Source: Cacajao melanocephalus (taxonomy: Eukaryota > Chordata > Mammalia > Primates > Pitheciidae). From it: a DNA stretch of 64,000 nt. Below the pieces are notes generated by a model that saw nothing but the letters and a program-made list of their open reading frames with translations, was not told the DNA's origin and did not search any database. The stretch spans positions 1 through 64,000 of the forward strand of contig CAUYLG010005447.1 in NCBI GenBank assembly GCA_963573385.1. Direction: 5' to 3'. The translations under genes were made by a program, and so were the position numbers. Below are positions 29,614 to 45,168 of the stretch, in pieces (position 1 is the first letter of the stretch; each line of letters begins with the position of its first letter).

Positions 29614-31234
29614 CGACATTTTGTGGTGTCATCTGCTGATTGTAATCAGTACAATCAAATGTGCAAATTCTGGAGAAAATGGGTGGAATAAAGAGTTTCA
29701 GCATTATTTTAAACTGTTTCTTTCAAATAATTAATTTTCTATGACTGCTATTTATGGATCCAAGAGTTCTATAAGTTGGATAAAAGAAATTAAGATATGT
29801 CTTTGTCATCAAATAAATATACCTGAGTGAATATGAGACCACTTCCCAGGACCTGTAATGTAGTTAATTTATACGTGTCAAGTCAATTCTCTACAGAACT
29901 AAACTAAAAATTGCATTTTATTTCAAAATTGAAAATCACTTTTAAGAATAAATTAAACAGGCATCTTCTCTTTTATCACTTTATCTGCTGCACTATTAGA
30001 AACAGATATTCTTGGTCTGCATGGTTTTAATTCTCAAGAAGTTTGATATTATTTATATTTTTTATAATATGATCATCTAGTAAGTTAATTCTGTATTGAT
30101 CTCTGTATGGATTAACCCTCCCCAGGCATTAAGAGAAGGATAATATAAAATAGATATTAAGAGATGAAAAGAAACATGCTGATTATGTTTCTTTGGTTTA
30201 TCTATCTATTGACTCATCAAGTAATAAGAAATTGCTCTGCTTGCATGAATTTAACCCCTGCTACTTGGACTTATCTCACCCCTGACACCCCATAGGATAG
30301 TACTGAATGTGGCATATGGTCCTGGTGGCATATAATTTGTCAGCTGGGCAAGTGGTGACTGATAGAATTCCTTAAGGCAGTTAAGGCCTGAAGGTCATGA
30401 GAGCAGAATACAAGGAGAACAATTGACATCATTCCCATTTGACTAAACCAGCACTCATGTCAGGTCTCTTTTCTCTCAACTCATTATAAGCAGAATGCTA
30501 TTGTGCATATGTGTGAAGGGAAAAAGGGATTACTGGATATTCCAAGTGTTCTAATTTTACTTATTTTTTGTCCAGCCTGCAGTTGAAAGGTGTCTGGCAC
30601 TTTCCAATGAAGAATGCGTGGCTAGGGAAGGTTCTTTTAAACTGAAACAGGAAAATAGTCTTAATTCTAAAATGAGATGCTTGGAAACACCAAATAACTT
30701 GAGTTTACCCACAGACAGAGAACACGTAATGAGGAAGAACAAGGGAGGAAAGGGAAGAAGATTCAAGGTAAGAAAAAAGGACAAGAGAAATAAAACCTAA
30801 ACTTTACCTAAAGTTGTTGAGGCACATATGACTTTTTCTGTTACTGAACTTAGTATTATCAGTATTCTTATTAAAAATTAATAAGAAAAGTCTGACTATA
30901 TTTCTGGAAGGCCTGTCAGATAAGCTAAAAGAGACTAGGGAGGATACAGGAGAATAAATACAGAAATATCAAACATCAAATATTTAAGAAGAAAAAGAAA
31001 ATAAATATATTATACATTGAACATAATATTATATTAGAAAAAGAAAAAACTAAAATTAAGGAAATTGAATTGCTTTAAAGAAAATTGTCCCTCCCCCCAA
31101 TTTCCTCATTTTGGTGACATTTTAAGACTTAAAAAATTATTTAAATGTATGACCTTATATATCTTTTTTAAAGGCTCTTAAAACTTCACTTTATGGTGCA
31201 AGTTCTCCTAAATCTCAAAAGAATTAAAAATACA

Positions 31235-31682
31235 TATCAAAATATATTTTAAAACTTAATGTAAAAAATACAATCACAACATGAACCCCTGTAGTCGGTC
31301 TATTAACAGAATCTTTAAAACAATTTCAATAGCTTTGGAGGTACCAGTTGTTTTGGTTATATGGATGAATTGCATACTGATGAAGTCTGGGCTTTTAGTG
31401 TTCCTGTCACTAAATAGTCTGCATTGAACCCAATAGGTAATTTTTGCTCTCTAACACCCTTCCCAATCACCCCAACTCTGAATCTAATGTCCATTACACC
31501 ATTCTGCATGCCTTTTCATACACACAGCTTAGCTCCCACTTATAAGTAGAATATGTGGTATTTAGTTTCCTATTCCTGAATTTCTTCACTTAGGAAAATG
31601 GCCTCCAGTTCAATCCAAGTTTCCAGAAAAGACATTATTTTATTCCTTTTTATTATTGAGTGTCACATCATGGGATACTATG

Positions 31683-31724
<42 letters not shown>

Positions 31725-31995
31725 ATACATATGTGATATAGATGTGTGATGTATAGATAAATATATATGTGATATACACATATATTTGTGATCTATCTAT
31801 CTAATCACATTTTCTTTATTCATTTATTAGCCAATGGACACTTAGGCTGATTCCATATTTTTGCAATTGTGAATTGTGCTGTAATAAACACATGAGTGCA
31901 GGTTTTGTTTTTGATACAATGACTTCTTTTCCTTTGAGTGAATATCCATCCAGTAGTGGAATTGTTGGCTCAACTGGCAGACCTACTTCGAATCT
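31235..31995 (-). mobile_element. L1 3' end, antisense
   Basis: The sequence contains TAGCTTTGGAGGTACCAGTT, 'gatgaagtctgggcttttag', 'ctcccacttataagtagaa', 'aatggcctccagttcaatcc' and 'ttgtgaattgtgctgtaata', in the order of a reversed primate L1 3' UTR/ORF2 end. A (GT)n expansion interrupts it at 31,684-31,724. Confidence 0.85.
31684..31724 (+). repeat. (GT)n microsatellite
   Basis: About 20 uninterrupted GT units sit inside the antisense L1, and TATA-rich sequence follows. Confidence 0.95.
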
Positions 31996-32250
31996 CAAAA
32001 GACCAGAAAAACAAGATGGATGGGAGATGGCTTATGAAAAAGATTAGTGAGCTATGTATATTTAGCTGCTGATATTTTTTAAACAATGTGGAAAAACTGT
32101 TAGCCCCATACATTCTAGTTTATAAAATCAAAGTTCAAGTGAATTATAATCTAAAAATTTGGCATCCATTTCTCTACTAAAAGATGTTTCTCTTGAGAAA
32201 GTTACAATATCCCCTTCTAAGTATCCTTCATATATTTTCATTTAGAGGTT

Positions 32251-32514
32251 TGATATGGTTTGGCTACGTGACCCCACCTAAATATCATCTTGAATTGTAA
32301 TAATCCCCACATGTCATGGGAGAGACCCAGTGAGAGGTAATTGAATCATGTTCTCTTGCTTGCTGACATTAAAGACATGCCTTTGCTTCTCCTTCACCAT
32401 GATGGTGAGGCCTCCCCAGCCATGTGAAACTGTGAGTCTAATAAATATTTTTTCTTTATAAATTACCCAGTCTTGGGTATGTCTTTATTAGCAGCGTGAG
32501 GACAGATTAATGTA
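32251..32514 (+). mobile_element. Solo MST-type LTR (MaLR) with internal deletion
   Basis: Starts TGATATGGTTTGGCTACGTG and ends GAGGACAGATTAATGTA. It is flanked by a perfect 5-bp target duplication AGGTT (32,246-32,250 and 32,515-32,519). It is about 100 bp shorter than the THE1-like copy at 28 kb, the central part being missing. Confidence 0.9.
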
Positions 32515-32519
32515 AGGTT

Positions 32520-33889
32520 AGACTTCTAGAACACAACTGGGCAAGAAGAGAGCATTGAAAGGAGATTTTTGCACTCTGAGAGTTATGGACATGTTCAGAG
32601 CCCCTAAATAAATTTCTGTGGAAATTTTTGTCTAGTTCATATTCAGTTCATCAGGAATGTACAAGAACCAAACTGTAGAGGCATAATGAGGTTCTCAATT
32701 TAGTTCAACAGAGGCACACCAGAAAAGAACCTGCAAGACACCTGGGTTGTACCTGTCAAATTCCTTTACAACTATAGACCTGAAGAGGGCATTCCAGCTA
32801 GTACTTGAGCAGATGGTGGATTTAAAAAAAGTAAGAAATGTCTACAACTACTAGATCTGAACATATTTTATACTAAAATAATAATAAATAAATACTAATA
32901 ACAAACTTTAGAGTATGTAAAATAAAAAAGAAGCATCATCCTGGAAACTTGAGAGAATCATATCTAAAAAACTACCTATTCGAAACTAGGATTTTTTTAA
33001 AAGACAACTTGGTATCCACAGTGCTATGTAAGAAGATATTGCTGTGAGGAAAGCACATGGTGAATTTTTGAAATACTACAGGAAAAAAGCAGCAAACTGG
33101 AATTAGCTTTTATTTTCATTAATTTCAGTTTTATTTTTTACATTACATAGGGCACCAAATTATTGAATAAAACAAATAAGCATAAGACAGCATTTCTTTA
33201 AAATTCTTTTATAGGTTATTAGTAAAAGATGGAAATTGCTGAAACCAAATCAATAATGCAGAGGATAAACTTGTGAAGCTCTCCTAAAAGCAGAGGAAAA
33301 GGATTTTTTTTTTTAAAGATAAAATTGAAAAGAGAGAGAAGGAGAGATTCTTCCCAAAAATCACAGGATTCTTGAGGAAGAAATCAGAGCTGGGAGAAGC
33401 AACAGACAAAGATGTAATAAAGTAGAAAAACACAAGCTTTCCTGAGGTTAAAAAAAAAAAAAAAGCCAAGACAGCAGCTGGCAATTTTTGGTAACACTTA
33501 ACTACATTCCTGCTAACAAAGGAATACATATTTAGTTTAAAAAAAAAAAAAGCAGCCTTTGGAGTATGAGAGAGAGAGAAAGAGAGAAAATGAAGACAGA
33601 GAGAGTTAAAGTCAAGAAGAGAAGCAAAAACAAGATGGGACACTAGAGGTATGTGAAGCCTCTGGCACTTACAGCTACTGAAAACGTTAAACACAGCCCA
33701 AGTCCTACTCAGATGAACCTAAATACTCATGCTCAAGGCCTGTTTATCTCAGTGCCTGTTCCTGATAAAACATGCCTGATTTTCAACAATAAATTTCAAG
33801 ACATATCAAAAGAAGGTAAGAAAACACAATCTGAAGAAGACAAAACAAACATCAGAACCAGATACATATATGAAAGAGATGTTAAAATT
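32520..33889. other. AT-rich intergenic DNA, no gene seen
   Basis: Several A runs occur (33,305; 33,450; 33,540). The 136-codon minus-strand ORF here is phenylalanine/leucine-rich because of these runs and has no recognisable domain. The right end probably grades into the old L1. Confidence 0.55.
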
Positions 33890-34995
33890 ATCATACAGAG
33901 AATTTAAAATAACTATGATTAATATTTAAGGGATGCCATAAAAAAGTAGACATAATTCAAGAACAGATGAATAATAAATGTAGAGAGAAAATTTTAAGAG
34001 ACAATCAAAAGAATTTGCTGGAAAAAGAAAACCTATAACAAAACTGAAGAATGCCTTTGATGAACTCATTGGTACACTGAGCATGGCTAATGAAAGAATA
34101 AATGAGCTTGAAGACAGGTCAAAGTGAAAGGCAAAGAAGAAAAAATAGAACAGAATATCCAAGAACTGTGGGAACATTTCAAAAAGTACAACATATGTGT
34201 AATTAGAATACTAGAAGGATAAGAGAGAGACATTGAAGCAAAAAACAATTTAAATATTCATATACATATATATGCATATACATATACATTATATACATAT
34301 ACATATACATGTACATATATGTATATGTATATATGTATATACAAATTGTATATGTATATTGTATATGTATATTTAAATTATACATATATATGTATATGTA
34401 TATTTAAATTATACATATATATGTATATGTATATTTAAATTGTTTTTTGCTTCATATATATGTATATTTGATATATATTTACATATATATGTATATTTAA
34501 ATAATGGTTGAGAATTTTCCAAAACAATTGATAAACACTGAGCCACAGATCAAAGAATCTCAGAGATCACCAAGAAAGATAAATATCAAAACAAACAAGA
34601 TCAATACATTCAAATTGCAGAAAACCAAAGAGAAGAGAACATCTTAGAAAAAGCAATGGTGGTAATGGTAGGGGCACTCAGTTATAGAGAAGCAAGTATA
34701 AGAATTATAGATTTCTTGTCAGAGCCATGTAAGCAGTAACAGTGTAGTGAAATATTTAACATATTGAAAGATAAAACATACGAACCTAGAATTCTAAATC
34801 CAGCAAAATAATTCTTCAAAAGTGAAAAATGAAGTCTTTGCAGAAAAACAAAAACTGGAAGGATTAATCTCAAGTGGACCTTCTCTGTAAGAATTGTTAA
34901 AAGAAGAAAAAAAAAGATATAAGTCAGAAACTTGGATCTATATAAGGAATGGAAGAATGTTAAAGAAAGAATAAATATAGTTAAATAAACTATTT
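33890..34995 (+). mobile_element. Old L1/HAL1-like ORF1 remnant
   Basis: In order, the sequence resembles the HAL1/L1M ORF1: 'aagaatgcctttgatgaact', 'atccaagaactgtggga', 'gagaattttccaaaacaatt', 'acatattgaaagataaaa' and 'ttcttcaaaagtgaaaaatg'. It is interrupted by an AT-rich palindrome at 34,235-34,453 and cut on its right by a younger L1 at 34,996. It resumes after 39,620. Confidence 0.75.
34235..34453. repeat. AT-rich palindrome, about 219 bp
   Basis: The outer 21 bp of each end (34,235-34,255 and 34,433-34,453; key bases GCAAAAAACAATTTAAAT) are perfect reverse complements. The next 20 or so bases of TATACATATATATG type still pair with few mismatches. The middle is (TATA/CATA)n with a tandem unit containing TATATTTAAATTATACATAT. 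This has the form of a palindromic AT-rich repeat. Confidence 0.9.
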
Positions 34996-37900
34996 TGGGG
35001 GTGGGGCCAGTATGGCTGACTAGAAGCAATGATGATCAGAGGCTCCCATCCAAAAGAACCATAACAACTTGTGAATCCTGCACCTGCAACCAAGGTATCC
35101 ATGTTCTGCCATTAGAACTGACTAGGCAGCTGGCGTGACCCACGGAGAGGAAGGAAGAACAGTGTGGTGCAGCAGACCACTTGAGAGACATACAGGGCAA
35201 GGGGGCCCCTAGTCAAGGAAGGCAGTGAGTGAGTATGCTGCTCAGCCTGGAAAAACGTGTTTTTTCCACCTAACTGTGTAACCCATGGATTGTAATATCC
35301 CATTTGTGAGCCCACACCACCAGTGCCTAGGGTCACAACCACGGAGCTGCACAGATTCTCAACAGCAACTAAGCTAGAATCTGCTAAAGCCTGCAGAGCT
35401 TCCAGAAAGAGGGGAACCAGCATCACACCTGCTGGCTAAGCCATTTGGGCTCCTTGGGGGAGGGAAGACAGGCAACACTGGGACTGATAGCTGCCTAACA
35501 CATTAAGCTCCCAGGATGGGGGAAAGGCAGCAGCCATCTCTATAGCTCAGGGCCTTGTTTTTCCCCTGCTGAGCCAGGGAGGCTGGACAGCTTGGTCCTG
35601 AGAGGATCCATCACAGCCTAATACGCTGGCTGTGGCAGACTAAGGACAGAGTGCCTCTTCAGTCCTGACACTGATGCATCTCTCCTCACTGGGTGGGGCC
35701 TCCCTGTAGGAACTCCAACTCCAGCCAGGGGCCTGGGGACAGAGCTCTGATCTCCCTAGTCCTGAGCCCCTAGGGGGAGGGGTGGCTGTTGTCTCCACAG
35801 ACCAGCAAACTCAGTCTTTCCTCCTGCTAGTTCTGAGGAACCTTGCAGCCCAGACAAGGAGGTTTCCCCCCAGCAAATCACAACCCCTCCACCAAGGGAC
35901 AGTCAAAGTGTTTCATTAAATGGGTCCTGCTCCCCGTGCCACCCAACTAGGTGGGACCTTCTAACAGTTGTCATACACCCTATACAGGAGCATTCCTACT
36001 GGCATCAAGTCAGTGCTCCTGGAGGTCAGAGATCCCAGAGGAAGAATCAGGTACTGCTCTCCAGCCTCCTTGAGAGACAGCTCCAGGCACAAGAGTGAAC
36101 CAGATGAATAGGGCCTGAAGTGAACCTCCAGCAAACTGCAGGAGACCTGCAGCAGAGGGACCTGACCATTGCAAGAAAACAAACAGAAAGCAAGAAAAAC
36201 AGCATCAACCACAAAAGTCCCCACAAAACCGCCATCTGAGGGTCAGCAGCCTTAAAGACTGATGCTAGACAAACTCAAAAAGATGAGAAAGAATCAATAA
36301 CAACAACAACAAAAAAAAAAACACTGAGAACCCAAAAGGCCAGAGAGCCTCTTCTCCTCCAAATGATCACAGCACCTCTCCAGCAAGGGCACAGAATGGG
36401 ATGGAGGATGATATGGATGAATTGACAGAAGTAGGTTTCAGAAGGTGGGTAATAACAAACTACGCTGAGCTAAGAGAGTATGTTCTAACAAAATGCAAAG
36501 AAGCTAAGAACTTGATCAAAGCTTCCAAGGGCTGCTAACTAAAATAACCTGTATAGAGAGAAAAATAAATGACTAAATGGAGCTGAAAAACACAGTAAGA
36601 GAACTTCATGAAGCATATAAAAACATCAGTTGCCAAATTGACCAAGCAGAAGAAAAAAATATCAGCATTTGAAGATCTCTTGCTGAATTAAAGCATGCAG
36701 ACAAGATTAGAGAAAAAAGGATGAAAAGGAATGAAAAAAACTTCCAAAAAATATGAGACTATGTAAAAAGACCAAACCGTATGATTGATTATAGTGCCAG
36801 AAAGAGATGGGGAGAATGGAACCAAGCTGGAAAACACCATTCAGGATTTTATTCAAGGAGAACTTTCCCAACCTAGCAAGACAGGCCAACATGCAAATTC
36901 AGGGAATATAGAGAAATTCACTAAGATATTCCATGAGAAGATCAACCCCAAGACATATAATCATCAGATTCTCCAATGTGAAAATGAAAAAAAAAATGTT
37001 AAGGGCAGCCAGAGAGAAAGCCCAAGTCACTTGTAAAGGGAAGCATATCAGACTAACAAGAGACCTCTTAGCAGAAACCACACAAGCCAGAAGAGATTGG
37101 AGGTCAATAGTCAACATTCTTAAGGAAAAAAATTTTTAATTCAGAATTTCATATCCAGCTAAACTAAGATTCATAAGCAAAGGAAAAATAAAATCTTTCC
37201 AGACAAGCAAATGCTAAGAGATTCATCGTCACCAGGCTGCCTTGCAAGAGCTCCAGAAGGAAGCACTAAATATGGAAAGGAAAAACCAGTACCAGCCATG
37301 GCAAAAACAAACCAAAATATAAACATCAATGACACTATAAAGAAATTGCATCAACAAGTGTGCAAAATAACTGGATACCACCATGATGACAGGATCAAAT
37401 TCACACATAACAATATTAACATTAAATGTAAATGGACTAAATGCTCCAATTAAAAGGCACAGACTGGCAAACTGGATAAAGAGTAAAGACCCATTGATGT
37501 GCTATATTCAGAACACCAATCTCATGTGCAAAGACACTCATAGGCTTAACATAAAGGTACAGAGCAAAATTTACCAAGCAAATGGAAAGCCAAAAAAAAA
37601 AAAAAAAAGAATTCAACAGGAGCAAAGTATCCTACATATAAATGTACCCAATACAGGAGAACCCAGATTTATAAAACAAGTTCTTAGAGACCTACAAAGA
37701 GACTTGAACTCTGATACAATAATAGTTGGAGACTTTAACACCCAATTATCAATATTAGACAGATCAGTGTGACAGAAAATTAGCAAGAATATTCAGGACT
37801 TGAACTCAGTGCTGGATCAAGTGGACCTAATAGACATCTATATCACTGTTTACCCAAAATCAACAGAATATACATTCTTCTCAGTATCACATGGCACTTA

Positions 37901-39620
37901 TTCTAAAACTGAACACATAATTTGAAGTAAAACACTCCTCAACAAATGCAAAAGATTTGAAATAATAACAGTCTCTCAGACCACAGTGCAAACAAATTAG
38001 AACTCAGGATTAAGAAACTCACTCAAAACCACACAATTACATGGAAATTGAACAACCTGCATGATTCCTGGGTAAATAATAAAATTAAGGCAGAAATCAA
38101 GATGTTCTTTGAAACCAATGACAACAAAGAGACAATGCAGCAGAATCTCTGGGACACAGCTAAAGCAGTGTTAAGAGGGAAATGTATGGCACTAAATGCC
38201 CACATCAAAAAGCTAAAAAGACCTCATATCAACACCATAACATCACAATTTAAAAGAGCTAGAGAAGCAAGAGGAAACAAATTCAAAATGTAGCAGAAGA
38301 TATGAAATAGCTAAGATCAGAGCTGAACCGAAAAAGGTAGAGAAACCAAAAAACCCTTCAAAAAATTAATGAATACAGGAGCTGTTTTATTTTTTTTAAA
38401 CAAAAAAAGTTGATAGACAACTAGACTAATTAAGAAGAAAAGAGAGAAGAATCATATAGACACAACAAAAAATAGTGAAGGGGATATCACCACTGACTCC
38501 ACAGCAATACAAACTACCATCAGAGAATACTGGAAATATCTCTACACAAATAAACTAGAAGATCTAGAAGAAATAAATGAATTCCTGGACATAAACACCT
38601 TTTCCAGACTAAACCAGGAAGAAGTAGAATCCCTAAGTAGACCAATAACAAGTTCTGAAATTGAGGCAGTAATTAACAGTCTACAGTCTACCAAAAAAAA
38701 AAAAAAAAAAAAAGCCCAGGACCAGACAGATTCACAGCCAACGTCTACCAGAGATACAAAAAAGAGTTGGTGCCACTCCTTCTGAAACTATTCCAAACAA
38801 TTGAATAGGAGGACTCCTCCATAACTCGTTTTGTGAGGCCAGCATCATCCTGAAACCAAAACCTGACTGAGACACGACAAAAAAAGAAAACTTTAGGCCA
38901 ATAACCCTGATGAATTTCAATTCAAAAATTCTCAATAAAATACTGGTAAATCAAATTCAGCAGCACATAAAAAAGTTCAGCCACTATGATCAAGCCAGCT
39001 TCATCCCTAGGGTGCAAGCCTGGTTCCACATACACAATCAATAAGCATAATCCATAACATAAACAAACCAATGACAAAAACCACATGATCATCTCCATAG
39101 ATGCAGAAAAGGCCTTTGATAAAATTTAAGATCGCTTCTTCTCACTACTACACTTGACTAGTCTTAAAAAAAAAATTAACATCCCTTCATGTCAAAAACT
39201 CTCAATAAACTAGGTAATGATGGGACATATCTCAAAATAAGAACTATTTATGACAAACCCACAGCCAATATCATACAGAATGGGCAAAAGCTGGAAGCAT
39301 TGTTTTTGAAAACCAGTATAAGACATGGATTTTCTCTCTCACCACTCCTATTGAACATATTATTGGAAGTTTTGGCTAGGGCAATCAAGCAAGAGAAAGA
39401 ATAAAAGTGTTCCAATAGAAAAACAAGAAGCTGAATTGTCTCTGTTTGCTGGCAACATGATTGTATGTTTAGAAAACCCCATCATATCAGCCCCAAAACT
39501 CCTTAAGCTGATAAGCAACTTTAGCAAAGTCTCAGGAGACAAAATCAATGTGCAAAAATCACAAGCATTCCTATATACCATCAATAGACAAGCAGAGAGC
39601 CAAATCATTAATGCAACTCA
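34996..39620 (+). mobile_element. Primate L1 (L1PB/old L1PA-type), 3'-truncated
   Basis: The 5' UTR starts GGGGCCAGTATGGCTGACTA. ORF1 remnants span about 36,300-37,320 and ORF2 remnants span 37,384 to about 39,620. ORF2 motifs seen are TLNVNGLNAPIKRHRL, a diverged '[12 protein letters not shown]' and 'LSLFAGNMI', in which the catalytic Asp pair of FADD is changed to Gly-Asn. The element stops inside ORF2 with no 3' UTR or poly(A), joined directly to older L1 sequence. Long A runs at about 37,594 and 38,694 interrupt ORF2. It cannot be active. Confidence 0.9.
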
Positions 39621-40480
39621 TAATCTACTTTATGAAGATTGAGATAAGTGAAAGTAAAAGCATAGAGAAGTAATACTCAAAAGAAAGCAGTAATAGCTTC
39701 ACTAATTTTGGACAAAGCTGATTTCAAAACAAAGAAAATTATGAAGAATACATAGAAGCATTACATAGTGATAAAGAGGTCAATTATCCAGAAAGACATA
39801 GTCATTCTAAACATGCATACACTTGTCAACAGAGAATCAAGACACCTAAAAACAAAGGCTAAACTGAGTCAACTCAAAAAGAAATAAACAAATCCACTAT
39901 TATAGTAAAATATTTCAACACTTCTTCTTCAGTAATTGACAGACCAAACAGAAAGAAAAACAGCAAGGAAATAGTTGATGGGAATAACACAATTAACAAC
40001 TTGATCCAACTGGCATTTATGGACTGCTTCATACAACAACAGCAGGGTATACATCTTTTCCAAGCACAAATGGAGTATTCAACAAGATAGATTACATTAG
40101 AAACATTAAAACACACTCTTTAAATTTTTAAGGAATAAAAATCATATATAGTATGTTTTCAGAAAATAATAGAAGCTAGAAATCAATAATAGGTTGCTGA
40201 AAATTCTAATATTTGAAAATTAAACAATGCCCCTCTAAAGTAATATGGGGGTCAAGGAAGGAGTTGCAAGAGAAATTTAAAATATTTTGACTTCAATAGA
40301 AATGAAAATTCAACTTGTCAAAAATTTATGACATGTAGTGAATGTTGTACTTGGGAGAATTTACAGCATTAATACATGTATTAGAAAAGAAGAAATATCT
40401 CAAATCAGTAACCTAATATTCTACCTTAAGTACACAATTTAAGAAAGAGAACAATTTAAGACTAAATCAAGAAGAAGAAA
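39621..40480 (+). mobile_element. Old L1/HAL1-like ORF2 (endonuclease region) remnant
   Basis: Reads in broken frames as the endonuclease-proximal part of ORF2 (LDKADFKTKKI-like, then 'aacatgcatacacttgtcaa', then 'ggactgcttcatacaacaac'). With 33,890-34,995 it forms one old element interrupted by the younger L1. Confidence 0.65.
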
Positions 40481-41525
40481 ATAAATAAATAATAAAATAA
40501 AATAAATTAATAAAATTGGTAAACTTCTAGTCCAGGTAATTAAAAATACACAAGTTACCAATATTAGAATTGATATAAAATGTATTCCTATATTCTAACT
40601 TCTTTACATTGTGGTAAAAGGCTGCAGTACAAATAATGTTGACTTCTAGTAATTTGTTGAGGATGTCTTTCTCAACTAAATGGTATATCACTTCTTAAAA
40701 TGTTCCATAGATGTTTAAAATCAAGAGTTATTCTGTGTTGACATGGTAGATAATTCTATATGCATATTTATACACATATATAATTTAATTTATTATATCT
40801 TTTTTATACTTGGTATAAAATGTTAGCATAAGTTACTTTTTTACTTGACATGTAATGCATTACCAATTTTACAAGTATTTTTTCTGCTTCTGACAGTATT
40901 ATATATCTTGATGTATTCATTTTATGTTTAAACCTTCATAATTCCTGTTTTTATAAACTATTTTCATTAACATAAAATTTTCATATTTAATTGATTTTCC
41001 TTTGAATTGCATATTGCTATATAGTAATAATGCAAATTTTGCTTAAAACATGTGAATAGTATATGAAAGATACATGAAGAAAACTTATCCCTGTTTCATT
41101 TGTATTACATTCTGAAAATTTATATTGTCAGGTATTATTTTGCCATAAAGTAAAATTCTCTATTTTTTTTTTATTAATAACTTATCTTGTTCTATTATTC
41201 CAATCTAGTGGATAACTTTACGATATATGGGCTTGTAATAGGTGATTTTGTGTTTGTTTGTTATTTTGTTTCTCAACACTAAGAGCACTTATCTGGTGCT
41301 TAATACAAACACATAACCCCATTCTGAATACATAAATTTATAAAATAAAACAAATATTACTCTTTCCAACTTTCACATACAATTTTAAGTGTATCTTTTG
41401 TACACATACACATTCATAAGTGTGTGTATATATATACACACACACACATATATACACACATACACACACATATCTATATATATACACACACACACAACAC
41501 ACATCCATAGATATAGATATAACTG
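40481..41525. other. AT-rich DNA ending in TG/CA/TATA low-complexity sequence
   Basis: No coding signal. From 41,403 to 41,520 the sequence is a mix of TGTGTG, TATATA and CACACA tracts that directly precedes the junction with the ALDOA 3' end. Confidence 0.7.
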
Positions 41526-41550
41526 TGTTATTTTATTTTATTTTATTTTT
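41526..41550 (-). repeat. (AAAAT)n tract at ALDOA cleavage site
   Basis: On the minus strand, about five AAAAT units start immediately after the AAGGGTG end of the ALDOA 3' UTR. The position and composition look like a degenerate poly(A) tail (see findings). Confidence 0.85.
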
Positions 41551-41755
41551 CACCCTTAAATAGCTGTTTATTGGCAATGTGCTGGAAAGGGCGATGGGGT
41601 TAGTATTCACAGAGGACATTACACACCACTGTCACCAGGGAGGCAAGAGCGTGGGCAAGCCAGCCTGGAGCCCCAGAGTAGGAGGCCCCCTCTTCAAAAG
41701 AGTGTGGGAGGGGGCGGGGCCTGGAGTGTTGGGGGCAGCCTGGGAACACCTCTGC
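41551..41755 (-). other. ALDOA: ALDOA 3' UTR and poly(A) signal
   Basis: The UTR follows the TAA at 41,756-41,758. The poly(A) signal AATAAA is at 41,567-41,572 in the context CCAATAAACAGCTATTTAAG, the same as the human gene as I recall it. Cleavage is expected about 16 bases further, exactly where the (AAAAT)n tract begins. Confidence 0.92.
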
Positions 41756-44747
<2,992 letters not shown>

Positions 44748-44856
44748 TCACCTGGAGGTCAGGGCAAATTTCCTTACCTCCCCTGCCCCACACCCAGTAG
44801 GCCCTGGGGGCACTTCTGGTCCCCAGCTCTCCCGTACGCCCGACTTCCCTATGCTA

Positions 44857-45168
<312 letters not shown>

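Larger units (their letters stand above)
23335..31234. other. AT-rich intergenic DNA with scattered old repeats
   Basis: Apart from the L1M, MIR, THE1-like LTR and dinucleotide tracts listed separately, I see only AT-rich sequence with short ORFs. A sequence at about 25.86-26.25 kb resembles an old L1 3' UTR, but I could not assign it firmly. No gene is supported. Confidence 0.6.

Noticed and set aside
33284..33694. 136-codon minus-strand ORF
   Set aside because: Phe/Leu runs come from poly(A) tracts on the plus strand.
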